Below, piece by piece: positions 22,686-34,672 of a DNA stretch of 64,000 bases. A program made the position numbers and the translations under genes. Source of the stretch: Ascaphus truei. Taxonomy: Eukaryota; Chordata; Amphibia; Anura; Ascaphidae. Each line of letters begins with the position of its first letter. The stretch's first letter is position 1. The notes below the pieces were generated by a model. It had not been told where the DNA came from and made no database searches. It saw nothing but the letters and a program-made list of their open reading frames with translations. The DNA is taken from assembly GCA_036426205.1 (NCBI GenBank), contig CM071568.1, forward strand, positions 47,895,248 through 47,959,247, written 5' to 3'.

Positions 22686-23040
22686 GTAGGAAGAGCTGTA
22701 CTGTATCAATAGTCATACTGGCCACACCTCCCTGTTTATGGGAGAGAATCTCAGGCTTAGCCGGAAAAAAAAAAGAAAGCGTCCGATCCTAGTGCAATAT
22801 GTAATAAATATTCATTTAATATAACCAATAAAAATCCAACAATTTAAGGTATTCCCCGCGAGATCCCCGCGACAACCCCCCTCGCAGGCTTCCCTGTTTC
22901 CCCGCGACCCCCCTCCCTTACCCCTCAAGCCGGTGCAGAGGCGCGCAGCAGAGCGCAGGAGCAGGAAAGTCTCGGTGGCTGGGTAGCAGCGGCAGTATAG
23001 AGTGAGGAGAGAGGGGGCTGCAAGGAGATGGAACACAAGC

Positions 23041-23860
23041 AGCCAAATCAGGCTGCTACATTTGTGTAAGGGGAACTCATGCTGACAGTTAGGGAGTTAA
23101 GCAGGAGGCAGTTGAGGAGGAGTGCTAGCCAGGACAGGGAAAGAGCAGGTTGTGCCCACAGAGCTGTGCTCTGGGGGCTAGGTCAGACTACCCTTGCAGG
23201 CCCCAATTAGTTTCCCTTCCCTTAGTTTGTGGCCAGGGAATACCTATAGTGCTGAGGGCATTTCCCCTTTAGTGTTATTATAGTTTAGAAACAGAGCTGT
23301 GTGTGAAAGTCACCGAAGCCTGCGTTTGGGATCAAACGCAGCATTAGGCGTAAGACTCATGCCTGAGAGATACCTGTGTCGGACAGAGGACCCTGTGGAC
23401 ACGGATCTGGAGCTCGACGAGATCCTTTGCAAAGATCCATCACCCGGTACAGGACGCGTACCGGGCAGGTACCCACAAGTGCACCAACGCTTCACGGGGC
23501 AGCGCTGCCATACACGTGGGCTGATAGTAGACGGGACACTGGGTCACTGGTGCGGGTTACTTCTACTTAGTGTGGGTGTGGGTTATATGAATATGTGTTA
23601 TGTTGTTCTTATGTCGCAAGTTAAGTTTAGAGAGTAAGTTACCTTTTTCAGTAAAGCTATTTATATACAGACACTGTGTATTTTACTATTAAGGTGTTCC
23701 CAGTTGGGGCTAGGCCACTATATAGTGCGGACCTCATTTGGGTGGAGGCGCTGTCAGAGTTGTGTTATATTGCACCCCAGGCTCCCAAAGGGGGAGGCGC
23801 AGGCCTCCTGGAAGCCAGCAGGTAGAGGCAGCACCCGTAGTCAGGGCATTCCCCCACCTC
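23041..23860 (+). repeat. Possible LTR-like insertion
   Basis: This stretch has LTR-like composition: a TGTGTAAGGGGAA start near 23060, AGTAAAGC followed by TTTATATAC near 23651, and no coding domain. No matching second copy or convincing target duplication was found, so the call is tentative. Confidence 0.3.
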
Positions 23861-23889
23861 TCTCCCCCGGTCGATTCACCCCCTGCTCT

Positions 23890-24150
23890 GATTTCCCCCG
23901 TGTGTATGTGAGAGTGTCTGAGTGAGAGTGTGTGTCAGAGAGAGTGTGTGTGTGTGATTTCCCCCGCTGCTCCGATTTGTCCACCCCCCTTGTGTGTGCG
24001 AGAGTGTGTGATGTCCCCCCCCTTGTGTGTGCGAGAGTGTGTGATGTCCCCCTTTGCTCCGATCCCCCCCCCTTGTGTGTGCGAGAGTGTGTGATGTCCC
24101 CCCACCTCCGCCCACCCCCCCCCCCCCCTGTGTGTGTGATTTCCCCCCCC
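23890..24150. repeat. GT/C-rich minisatellite
   Basis: Three or more tandem units of the form CTTGTGTGTGCGAGAGTG followed by TGTGATGTCCCC, with C runs of variable length. Long open frames on both strands here are products of the repeat and are not genes. Confidence 0.9.
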
Positions 24151-24389
24151 CAGCTCAGATTTACCTGGAAAAGCAGTTGCAAGTAACAACATCATCAATA
24201 CCAGCTAACATCACATGCCTCACCAAAGAGAAGCAGTTCCAGCCATCACATTAGGGGTGAGTTAATTAAATGTTTGACCAATATAGCAGGCTAATTTTTA
24301 AGTTGATAGTTTTGTATAGCCCGCGAATGATGTTATAAATATCCAAATGGCCCTTGGCAGGAAAAAGGTTCCCCACCACTGATCTACAC

Positions 24390-25129
24390 CCATACTTAAT
24401 AGACTCAATATTATGTAACTCTCCTGCCCGGCTCTTATGGAGTTGACTATATACTCTACATGGCTTTGCTCAGTCTCTCATACCTTATCAGGGTGCTGGA
24501 ACGGCGCAGGCTGGGTGTAGATGTGCTGATGGAATAATAATAGGCACCAGGAACATTTATAGTAGAAACAGGAGTTTAATTAACAGCCATTGATAATGCT
24601 CTTCATTCTTAGGCCCGTAATATAGTGGGCGCGCTTGCTGCGCCGTGCGTGCGGCACTTATAATTGGCTGTGGTTTGCCAGCCTTTCTATAATAGGGCTG
24701 CGCGCGCGCACAGCAGTGAGCGTGGAGCCGGGCGATCGGGGTGAAGACAGGGAAAAGTTCATTTTCGCGCCACTACCGCCGCTGTAATGTATGTATGTAT
24801 GTATGTATGTATGTGTGTGTGTGTGTGTAAATGTATGTGTATATATATTTATCAACATTGCACAATAAAAATAATTTTTATTCATACATGTCGGGTTTTC
24901 TTTTAATTTTAAAAATATTATTTAATAAATTATTAACTCACACAATCTATACACACACATACACACATACAGTACGTTCCCAGCCTGTTGCTCCCGGCAG
25001 CGCACGGACCGCACACACAAAAAGTGTGCGTCACGTCCACGCGCGTTCACACAAGCGCGCTCCCGCACCAACTATAGAACAAGCCTTAGACACACTTCAC
25101 TCTATTCACATTTACTGATAAATTTACAG
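24390..25129. other. GC-rich ends around AT-rich core, probable Harbinger-type MITE with microsatellite
   Basis: 24610-24775 and 24980-25075 are rich in CGCGC and GTGCG motifs and flank an (ATGT)n(GT)n array (24787-24828). A non-autonomous DNA element with GC-rich ends would fit, but the termini were not resolved. Confidence 0.35.
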
Positions 25130-25490
25130 TGTTTGTACTATTTGTTTCTTCCCTCCAGATGTAGCAAGACTTGCCGTCTTATTATATTTACACATACATA
25201 CATCCCAAGCTTATTACTGCAGCAAAAGTTAGAACACCCTTTCTCCTCGAGAAAACTCTCAATGAGTTTTACATTTAGGCATCGCATACATGTCAAGCAT
25301 CCCATGCTATTAATTATCATTGTTTTGTTTTCTCTATGCAGTGGAGGAAATACAAACAACAGTATAAAATTGGTAGTGTAGGTACCTGTCGGAATGGGCT
25401 CCATTTGTGGTTGCAGGGTTGGCCATGTTTTGCGCAAAAGATTGCTCAAAATGACCCATACTTATAAGAAAAGAAAAACAACATAGAAAT
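25130..25490 (-). mobile_element. Harbinger-like gene fragment, inverted copy
   Basis: 25310-25490 on the minus strand matches 20650-20830 on the plus strand, including ATAAGTATGGGTCATTT, the donor CAGGTACCTAC and the intron start TACCAATTTTATACTG. The match continues to TAGCATGGGATGC and then stops. It is either a second element copy or the other arm of a rearranged one. Confidence 0.5.
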
Positions 25491-26810
25491 TATTCAAATA
25501 AATTGTCACATTGGACGTGCATTAGGGCTTCTTTGTTTACTCCTGTATATTTGAGATCACTTAACCAGTAGCAATCCAGCTGACAATTAAATACATAACA
25601 ATATAATACTGTGGACTGGGTTTTGAGCTTGCTAAGATTTTGTATGTCTTATTGTTAATATACATCATGCACCCCTGCATTCTACTTTCATCTGTGTTTC
25701 CAGCATATGGTTGCCAACCAAGGGCTTATCAGCAATTACAGAACATTCTGACTCACACAAATAAATCAAAACAAATGCTATTTTTGAAACAATGATAAAA
25801 TAGTGGATTAACCGTGTCTCCTGGCATCTCAGCATGTCACAGCTTTGCTCTACTGCCGTAGTTCTACTTAAATGAAATGTTATCAGTGTTTCTATATATT
25901 GTGCTACAATCACTATCTCTAGGTACTGGTATAGATTTCTAGCATACAAGCAGTTAATCTCCCCTGGAAAGTTCTCCCCAGCAAGGGAAGCTGGATGATA
26001 CAGTCCCCTAGGCTCGCTGGACGTGGTTGCGGAGTCTGCTGGGACTGCCTGGGTTTGAATCCCAGGGAATAAGAATGAAGGACACGAGAACGCACTGAAG
26101 CAGGGACATCCAGTCCATAACCTTGGAATTATAGAGGTGGGATTCTCTGAACTCTTGCAAGGTCCAGAGGGAATTACCTGGAGCCCCAACAGAAAGAGAA
26201 GATCTAAGTAACATATTAATGTACCTAAGACTGTGTTCTTGAATATGATAAGACATGTTTTAGGCTGGGAACTAGTTTAGTTGGCCAGCGCCATTAGAAA
26301 GGGCTAAAGCTACGGTGTAGTAAGTTTTTCCTAAAGGGAATAGGTGTTATTTTTATGATTTGTTTTGACGTAAAGGGGCGGTGGGCCAGTTGGTGTATGA
26401 TTTAACCCTGTAAATAAACCCCTTTATAGAAATACAATGTTTCTGGCCTTATTCGGGGACTTAAAGAGACTGCAACATGATGTGGGCAGCACAATATGTA
26501 TTGAATACAAAACTGTATTCTACTCTACCTCTATACAAACTAGCATTTCTGTATATACTGTATATACAGTACACACGCTATAATTTCTGTGTATACATAT
26601 ATGCACTCACACATACACACCACTGTGCTGCAATGTGGGGGGCACGGCTGGTGTCAGAAACTTCCCTTTGCAGATTAGACCCTGGCAGTGCTCCCCCTAC
26701 CCTGCTGGGATGCCTGGATGGTCATACCCAACTTCCTCCAGCATGCCACATTGCCAGCTCTGAACCACAGGTTCAGAGCTACAACCATCTTAACCATCCA
26801 TCCCCATGGT
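25491..26810. other. No gene recognised; short tRNA-like T-arm at 26034-26052
   Basis: A minus-strand open frame (25665-26189) shows no domain. At about 26047-26063 the plus strand has CTGGG-TTTGAAT-CCCAG, a tRNA T-arm/B-box-like hairpin, which could be a relic of a tRNA-derived element; the rest of a cloverleaf is not convincing. CTGTAAATAAACCCC near 26410 looks like an LTR poly(A) region, but no LTR ends were proven. Confidence 0.3.
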
Positions 26811-26985
26811 AAAAAGAGGGGGAGAGCAGAGAGAACACAGGGGAGAGAAGGGGAGAACGCAGTGGAGAGAAGGGGAGAACGCAGGGGAGAGATGGGGAGA
26901 GCGCAGGTGGAAAGAGGGGGAAAGCACAGGGGAGAGAGGGGGAGAGCACAGAGAGCGGGGGAGAGGGGGGAATAGAGATGGAGCG
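26811..26985. repeat. Purine-strand minisatellite
   Basis: About seven degenerate units of 24-26 bp with the theme GGGGAGAGAAGGGGAGAACG. The plus strand is almost pure G/A. Overlapping open frames in all phases (Arg/Gly/Glu-rich on plus, Ser/Pro/Leu-rich on minus) are by-products. Confidence 0.9.
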
Positions 26986-27049
26986 CGCAGGGGTTGTGTA
27001 TTGGGTATGTGATCATGTATAAACAAAAGACGCAATGCTCCATCAAACA

Positions 27050-28330
27050 TTACAAATCCTATAGTTAAATATGGATCTGTTCTTCTCTGAAAAGTGAGGG
27101 TCATTTAGATAAATGCTTTTGCCAAAGAATTTAATTAAGTGACTGAAAGGTTCTTGCCAGTTAAAATGGGCCGGGGACCTCAACGTGCATTTAAGCCGAT
27201 TCCATGGAAAACACAGTACTGGCATACGACCAGCAAAACAATTCTACTTCTACTGAAAATAACTAAGAAAAGCTGGAGGTCGTTTTTCTGCTTACATATA
27301 TAATTCAGGGAAAGTTCAAGCAGACAAGGTGGAGATTCCGGCCTTTCCTTTTCAGTGACCCTCACTTATCTGTTCTCTCATACTGTAAGTATTTATCTAT
27401 ACAATTTGTCATGTTGGATGTAGCGCATTGGGATTCACTGTCTTGTTTCTTCACTTCCTGGTTGCCTCCCATTGGAGGGAGGTCCTATATATACCCTGTC
27501 AGTACTCTCCTGCATTGCCGAGCATGAACTCCTTTTTTGTGACGCTGCTTCTCACCGCATCCTGCCTTGCCTGTTTCTTACCCTGCTGCCTGACCCTGCC
27601 TTGGACATGGAACTTGTGATACTCTCCTGCACCTATGGTAACATAGGCTGTTAGTTCTCTTGTCACAGTAGTTGCATTACCAATCAAGTGAAAGATACCT
27701 ATGGTGTTAGTGTCTGCTGCACACTTTTGACCCCCACAGTCTCCTTCTGCTGATATCACTCGGCAATCTCTCAATGATCCCAAATAGTGCAGCAGAGTAT
27801 CTGAGCCACCTCTTTGACCTGGCTTTGGTTCTACGACAACTCTACTCTCTCTAATCCTGACCCCGGCTACGTACCCCAACGATCCGCTACAAGACCCCAC
27901 AAGTGCCACATTTACGTCATCCTCTATATCCCCGACCCGGCTTGTAAGACTATCCTACACTCTAGATGCACCCTGGCGGTTGTGGTCGCCGTTCTGTACC
28001 AATCCCTACCTCAGCCCCGCGGTCGCACCTCGTTTGTGGTAAGCTACGCGTTACACAATCTTAGACCTCGGCTTCCCTATGACCATCCTACATTCTCCTA
28101 CCCTGATCCAGCTATCCACGACTACGAACACTGCACACCAGACACGATCTAGCGTCTATTGGTCGGTGTTTTCGAATCCCCACCTCGGCCTCGTGGCCCG
28201 GTCCGGTTTGTGGCAAGCATTCGTTACACCTACTACATGAAAGTACCCTCCACTTTTTATTATCCTTCTCTTGTTTGGTACTTTGACAGGGAGAGGAGTA
28301 CCGCGATTACAATGACGTCATCAAGAGTCT
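27050..28330 (+). other. Possible decayed LTR sequence
   Basis: 27409-28230 has a TATATATA-type box (about 27487), C/T-rich sequence with repeated CCTGCC and GACCCTGCC blocks like the U5/leader of LTR elements, and no coding domain. A second copy is not present in the window. The rest of the interval shows nothing recognisable. Confidence 0.3.
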
Positions 28331-30414
28331 TATGAGGATAGAGCAAAGGGATAAAGGATGGAGAAAGTGCAGAAGTTACTTGTCACACAACAGGGTCCCT
28401 CCCTCAGAGGAAATATAAATGAAGCCACCTGTCTTCTCATTATTCTCCTGGAAAAATAACCGACTTCCATTAGCATTTTTTTTAAAAAAACTCTTGGATC
28501 CTTATTAAATGTAATATGGATTAAAAACACTTTCTGCCAGTGACTCTTTGCACTGAGTGGAAAGTAATATGGACTGGTACTTGAATACTGATAACAATCC
28601 TGCATAATAGACTGAATGTGTCTTCAAGTCAGAGCAGTTTGATTTTCATGCCATAATCCTTTTCACGCTGACTGCATTGATCTTTCCTGAAAAAATCAGT
28701 GATAAGTTTCTGTAATAGCTTTTTGCCAGCTTCTATTACTGAACATATTAGAGGATGAATATTGCTCTGCATACTTCCGTGCCTCCTAGTAGCAGAAAAC
28801 CTCTTATCTTCGCACACACTTCAATTTGTATCACTGGAAACTCTGTTTAAAGCAAGATCCATACACGTTTTTATATTGCTTTTACTTTCATCAGCCAGCC
28901 CACTGAAACAATAGCCCTTATTCTGTAAAATGTGGCAGCACTGATCTGGAGCTATCGCTCTGAAATCCCCATTGAAGTTAACAGGGCTTCTGTGTGGTAG
29001 CACCCAGTCAGCGCGATCACAGTTTACAGAGTAAGTAGTGTGTTTTTAATTGAGACACCATAAGGAAGGACTTTGAATTAAATGTAACAAATAGAAAGCG
29101 TGTGCAGGTCACTCTCCTGCTACTTACAAATGCTACTGCTACTGTACCTGTAGTGTGCTACTACTACTGTACCTGTCATGTACTTTTTCATCTATAATGT
29201 GAATGGGTCTGGTAGTAGCCTTTAAAGGTTATATATGATTTCACAGAGAGATTAATGTATCTCCATGCGTAAATCTTTGTTGTCACAGAGAGATGCTGCT
29301 CTGCTTTTTTTGTTTATGTTTAGGATAATGACAAATATTAAAATTCTTTAAAAAAATGGACTTTATCCATATGGTAGAAAACTGTAGTCAAACTGATTCA
29401 TAGACATGCATACCCAATGGTACCTGATCTTTGAATGTTGCCTTCAAACCTTTAATGTGATGAATAAAGTGCATAATTGAACCATTATGTTCCTTTGTCA
29501 CAGATATTGTTAAGAGGTTAATGCTGCTTTGCTGCTCGTGTACAGATCCCATACAATACAACAATACAATATAAAGCAGTGCACAACTGTCTTGTTGCAA
29601 TGAATGGTTTGCAACTGTAGAAATGGCCGACAGTGGGGCGGATCTTCAAAACACTTAAATCTGAGCTGGTAACGTCCATTATTTTCCCTCAGGTTAACGG
29701 GCATCTACAAGGCTAATGATATGCAAAAACAACACCCGGTCGTCATACTGGCATCGCTGTATTTAGCCATATTAAAGCGATTTGCGTCGTGCAAAGACGC
29801 ATTAACCAATACTCTGCACATATGCTGTGACAAAAATATAACGTGCGTTCCAATGCGCATTCATTACAGACGCATTACCCGGGGGCCAAGGGAGACTCGC
29901 AGTTCTGCTCCAAAAAGGGGGAGACGATTTCTTGTAAATAGTTTTGATGTTATTTCCCGTGTTAATTATTTCTGAATGTGTTTTTCACACAGTGAAGTAA
30001 CTGTGCGGGAATAAAAGTTTTGTTGACGAGATCCATCTCTTGGTAATTATTGTTAGAATATGTGGACATTGTACACCCCATTATTAACACAGTTAAGATT
30101 ATATATTATATGAGGTCAGAAAAACATATCCTACATTCAATTTAATCACTAAAATACTGTGTAGTTTATTAGATGAACTGCATGATCTCTAAATGTGTTT
30201 CAGACATATCTATGATCCCTAATTAAATATCTATCTTTGTGTGATAATGGATTGTTAAATCTTATGTTCCATACAATCCTTTTGGTACTGCCATCTGCCC
30301 TTTTTGCTTGTTGGCTATTCCCAGAAATAACACTATGATAATTATGGTCTGGATGTGAGCAACGCCATTTTTTGGTGTCACCTAATTATCGGTACTTTAT
30401 TTCCAAGCGCTAAC
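28331..30414. other. No gene recognised
   Basis: Short open frames only. 29730-30060 has CGCATTA-type motifs, and its end (TCTCTTGGTAATTATTGTTAGAATAT) resembles 22228-22254, so it may be another non-autonomous Harbinger-like copy. Nothing else is supported. Confidence 0.35.
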
Positions 30415-30780
30415 ATTAAATCAGCAGTCCAAGCTGCCGTTTATTTTATTTTTCTCTTTAATACGTGCATCAATACAATCCACACAATGACAAGTAATTA
30501 GCGAAGTTGACGATCAATAGGCAAAGATTCGGCTCTGGGGGGGTTCACTAAATGGCTGTCAGTGCAGCAGAGGAGGACCAAAGATGCAAAGTTCTGTGGT
30601 GAAGATTATTTGACCAGGCAGTCACTAGATAACATTGGTGCACTGCTAGAGAGAGGGCAGGGCTCAAAAAGGGGTGTGCCAGAGCCTGTTTAGAGGATGG
30701 GGATGTGACTTTGTAAATTGTTGCTATTGAAACAAAAAAATGCTAATAACATTATAATACATTAAAGAGTAATTCAAAGT
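30415..30780. repeat. Interspersed element, copy 1 of 2
   Basis: It begins AGCAGTCCAAGCTGC and ends in an ATTATAATACATTAAAGAG segment. It matches a second copy split across 39713-39795 and 40888-41166. Shared blocks include AAGTAATTAGC, GAGGACCAAAGATGCAAA and GCTAGAGAGAGGGCAGGGCT. No coding capacity; class unknown. Confidence 0.7.
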
Positions 30781-30926
30781 TGTTGTTTTTTTTTTTTTAA
30801 ATGCTAAAAGTATTTTCTCATATTACAGAACTGATTTATTAAAAAAACAAAAAACACATGTAGGACACTGCTTGGTCTGCAGCTGTAATGGAGATTTGTG
30901 GATATGCGATTTTAGGTTAACAGCTC

Positions 30927-31440
30927 TGTGACGGATTGGCTTTCTGAATTGGGTAGTGAGGAGTCCACACACTAGTCTCCCACCAAAAAAAAAAGGACTT
31001 TATTTCCTGGACTGAGAAAAACAGGCTACAACATACTTTATTCAGCAGTGCAAAGATCGGACCGGAAAACAGCATAAATCTGGAACATAAAATGTCCTCA
31101 TCTCTCATGCTGGGTGTGAGTCCCAGGTAATCCTTCTGGGAATCTGTTTCCTTGCAGGCAGTACAGCTCTGCTTACTTAGCAGGCTGGGGAACTTTGATT
31201 CTGGTGCTGGGTGGGATTCACAGTCGTTCCCAGCCAATCCTCTAGGATGTGAAGCCCAGCAGGCTTCTGAACCTTGTTCCTTGCTGGCTTGGGGGAGGAA
31301 TTGGCAGGGAATCTGCTGCCTGCCTTTTAAACCCCTTTCCAATCAGGAGTTAATTGAAACACCCTAGCAGACCTGAAAGCTAAGGTATGGTCTTCCTGGT
31401 CCTGGAAGAGTGAGGGAGTTAACCTCTCCACTCCTTCACA
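30927..31440 (-). mobile_element. Solo LTR, 514 bp
   Basis: It starts TGTGACGG and ends CTTCACA on the plus strand, giving TGTGA/TCACA inverted termini. The flanks AGCTC (30922-30926) and GGCTC (31441-31445) form a 5-bp target duplication with one mismatch. An AATAAA signal on the minus strand (plus TTTATT at 30999-31004) sets the orientation. No internal retroviral or retrotransposon region is attached, so it is probably a recombination-derived solo LTR. Confidence 0.72.
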
Positions 31441-31445
31441 GGCTC

Positions 31446-32151
31446 ATTAGCATATGATTTGCAGATGAATAAGTCAGACATCTGTTAAAAGTTTGCAATC
31501 TGATATTTCTCTGCTTAACGTGAGGACATCATAACGCTACTCACCTTTGTGGATATGCGAAAAGACTATCAATACGTTAAATGGGTGCAATGTCATGATA
31601 ACCGATTTAATAGACCTCTGGGGATCTAAAACAGTGTGTAGACCACTATATCTAATGCATATTTAATTCTTTTAAAACCATACATTTACCAAGAGGGTCA
31701 ATATAATGACAATAGAATTTTTTGTAAGTGCCCTAAGGTGACAAAGTTACAAAAGGATAGTGATCATGTTGAGCTCGGATATCCATCTACACGTATTAGT
31801 GGCTCAGTCATAAAGGTGGTAATTTCTTCATAAAAATACGATCTTCTATGCATTTAAACTCAATTTGTAATTCAGAGTCCTTCACTTTCAAAATACACTA
31901 CAAATATTTATGTTGAGTACTAGCTACACAGAAATAAGTACAAAGTTGCAAATTTGCATTCAAGACTCATGTTATAGTTGGTAAGAAAATGACAAGAATT
32001 CCCTAAAGCTTTTGCCTGTTGCATTAAACAACTTATACAGCCTGGGTCAAGGAAGGTGCAGAATTAGTGGACAGTGGATCCGCTAATTCTGCATTTTTCT
32101 TTACCCAAGCTTTACTGTACAATATATTTAATAATTGTAAATAAAGTGGAT
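31446..32151. other. No feature recognised
   Basis: AT-rich non-coding DNA with no inverted or direct repeats that I could define. Confidence 0.5.
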
Positions 32152-34072
32152 ATGATGTGTAGCACATGTTCCCCCACCCCCGGGAGATATGGAGACTACG
32201 GTGTATGTGCTGCTTTACCTGCGGCTCACAGGAGGCCTGAGCCTCCACTGCTGGGAGCCTGGGGTGTCTCTGAGTGGGTAATCGGTAGCGCCTCTACCTG
32301 TACGGATCCTACTATGTGGGATGACCCCGTAACAGGACTCTATACAATAAAAACACACACCAGTACGTATAACAGTTTTACTGTATGCAAACATACTGAC
32401 ACGTAGCTCACCACAAACGAAGAGCGACAGGAGAGTAGTGGATCGTCGGGGTACTAGCCATGGTCAGGATTGGAGACTGGAGAATGGTCGTTCGTAGCCG
32501 GATCAGGAGAGGAGAGGAGAGGTGCGGAGTCCAAGGTGGCTAGCAGGGTCAGGCAACAGCAGGATACACAGGCAAGACAAGGCAAGGTAACTGGAACTCA
32601 ATGCAGCAAGGCACGGCATCACAAAAAACTATGCTCAGCAATGGGAGACTGAGCGAAGCAGGTATTAAAAGGGAGATCCTCCAATGAAGAGGCTGGGCGG
32701 AACCAGGAAACGGAATCCCATAGACTGCTGGTGCACACAGGTGTGCCCTATGATGCAGCCTGATCAGGAAGGGAGGTGGGACAGAGTGAGCGCCGACCCG
32801 CGCACGTCACGGAGGTCAGGGGGCGGACTCCGGTGCGCAAGACACACCCACGCCGGTCCTGTCCATCAGCAGGGTGGGGCGGAGGCTGGGGCGTGTTTCA
32901 GAGGGGAGGCTGGATGAGCACAACCGCCGAGCGCCAGAGCAGGGGGCAGGGCTAGAACCCGCGGAGGGGCAGACAGACTGTGCAAGATCCGCGTGCATGC
33001 GCGCAGCGGGGACGTGAGACTGCGCTTCCTGAGTGTCAGTCACAGCAGCAGATTTGAGGTGAGGAGATGGTCTCCAACCGCCTGGATGGCGAATCCTCAC
33101 ACGAACACTGAACACTTATATACAGTCCCACACACCCAGTCACGCATGACCGTGCTCTCCAGTAACCACCAAGCCGGTGTCCACTCACTGGCGATATAGT
33201 CCCACAAAGTCCTGAGGGCTCTCGGACATCCAACCACCCTGGTATCCACGAGTAGCAACACCCGCCGAAATATGTGAGACAGCACTGCCCCCACTAACGT
33301 GTTTATAGTTGGTGCACTTGTAGTACCTGCCTGGTGCTTCAACAACCGGTAACACCACATAGATGGATAGGATCCAGCGATGGCGGTGGTCAGCAACGAC
33401 GTCCACCTCCACGTGGGTTGACCTCCCGCGAAGAGTGTATCACCTTGGCACATGGTCTCTTAATATGGTAGTCTGGTCCCAGACCACCAGTCCGCAGCCA
33501 CGTCTTGGTTGTGTCCCTGAACTGGGGTGCTAAGCGGGCAATGTCCCAACTAAGGGAAAGTCCCTAGCACAGCCACAATCTATGTGGGAGTAGGGGCCTA
33601 GATGGGGCCTAAGGGTTCTCTGGCCTAGTGCCGGAGTCACTGACACCCTGCACATGCACACCCTACCCCTTCCGTTTCCCAGCTCCGACTGGCGTGGTCT
33701 CTAGCGGACGTAAAGTAACAAATCTCTGGTGCAGGGAATCTGTGGGCCCTATTGGCTGCGGTGTAGCATGTGGTACCTTGCCCCATAGCCTGCTGGGGGC
33801 TGTAGTCCAATCTGCAGCTCCTCACTGCGCATGCGTGCACAACTTCAACACCCTTTTACGGGTGCCACCGGCGATCCGATCACCTCCCTGACCATGCGCA
33901 CCGCTCAGCAACCTTCCCCGCAGCAGCTGAGGTATGGGGGACCCTGTTATAAGTGACAAACCTCCCAGGTGTTCATATGCATGATTCAATATTGGCTTGC
34001 TCACATGCAAAGCCCCACATAATCAGGATCCCAACTATCTAAAAGAGGTCCTTGTTCCCTACACTCCTTACT
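32152..34072 (+). other. LTR-derived mosaic
   Basis: The segment from about 32157 (TGTAGCACATGTTCCCCCAC) is related to the start of the solo LTR at 39796, and CTATACAATAAAAACAC near 32341 fits a poly(A) region. The following 1.5 kb is GC-rich, with A/G-rich stretches and no recognisable Gag or Pol. It looks like pieces of one or more LTR elements, with right ends undefined. Confidence 0.35.
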
Positions 34073-34672
34073 AATTCTGCTAGCTTACTTCTTCCCGTAT
34101 CACACATTCAATTATTCCCGTATCACACATTCAATTCTCCTCACTTTTACAGCTTTACCCTCTTCTGCCCTTCCTTACATCTCAGCCCTAATTTCTTGCT
34201 ATGCACCATCCCGACTCTTGATTTCCGCTCAAGGATGTTTTCTCTCTACCCCCTTTGTATCAAAAGCCTTCTCCTGCCTTACACCTTTCTCACTGACTGC
34301 CCCACATCTAATCCCCTTCCCCTCAATACCCGACTAGCACCCTCTCTATCCACCTTTAAGACCCACCTTAAAACACACCTGCTTAACGAAGCATACAAGT
34401 AGCTCCGTGGCTGATACTTTACACCTCATACATAAAGCTTGGCCCCTTGCAGACGCATTTACCATTATGCCCTCCTACTATATCTGCCTAATACCAATTA
34501 GATTGTAAGCTCTTAAGAACAGGGACTCCTTTTCCTAAATGTTACTTTTATGTCTGAAGCACTTATTCCCATGATCTGTTATTTGTATTATTTGGTATTT
34601 ATGTGATTGTCATGTGTATTACTACTGTGAAGCACTATTTGCATTATATAAATAAAGACATACATACATACT
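34073..34672 (+). mobile_element. L2-clade LINE 3' end
   Basis: Truncated copy of the same L2 family as at 1-255/4580-5035. It reads through the site where the LTR sits in that copy (CTACCCCCTTTGTATC followed by AAAAGCC), confirming the empty-site structure. The C-terminal motif NTRLAPSLSTFKTHLKTHLL and the 3' UTR GATTGTAAGCTCTTAAGAAC are present; it ends in a short (ACAT)n tail. A 23-bp block (TTCCCGTATCACACATTCAA) is duplicated near its 5' end (34093-34138). Confidence 0.85.

Larger units (their letters stand above)
22260..24381 (+). mobile_element. 2.1-kb hAT element carrying an IGFBP-like exon
   Basis: It is flanked by a perfect 8-bp duplication ATCTACAC (22252-22259 and 24382-24389). 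The ends are CAGGGTTAGGGAACGT on the left and AAGGTTCCCCACCACTG on the right, imperfect inverted repeats of Charlie-like hAT type. The right end also has the ATATCCAAATGGCCCTTGGC block common on such elements. No transposase is recognised. Inside are an IGFBP exon-1-like segment (22400-22685), a possible LTR-like stretch (23.04-23.86 kb), and a GT/C-rich minisatellite. It is therefore non-autonomous with host-derived cargo. Confidence 0.82.

Noticed and set aside
23890..24150. Regular repeat spacing that might suggest a CRISPR array
   Set aside because: Units are contiguous low-complexity GT/C repeats without unique spacers, and the DNA is vertebrate.
23841..24254. Overlapping open frames on both strands with Cys/Val/Pro or His/Thr/Gly repeats
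   Set aside because: They follow a GT/C-rich minisatellite in every phase; no start context or domain supports a gene.
26047..26063. tRNA gene
   Set aside because: Only a T-arm-like hairpin with a B-box is present; no acceptor, D or anticodon arms could be paired.
25665..26189. 174-codon minus-strand open frame as a host gene
   Set aside because: No domain, no splice context, and it runs across a tRNA-like hairpin relic; composition fits chance.
26675..27104. Long open frames rich in Pro/Leu/Ser (minus) and Arg/Glu/Gly (plus)
   Set aside because: They are by-products of the purine-strand minisatellite at 26811-26985.
30917..31367. Open frames of 141 and 71 codons on opposite strands
   Set aside because: They lie within a solo LTR with defined ends and show no domain.
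34052..34402. 116-codon plus-strand frame as a host gene
   Set aside because: Its end is the standard L2 ORF2 C-terminus, so it belongs to the LINE.
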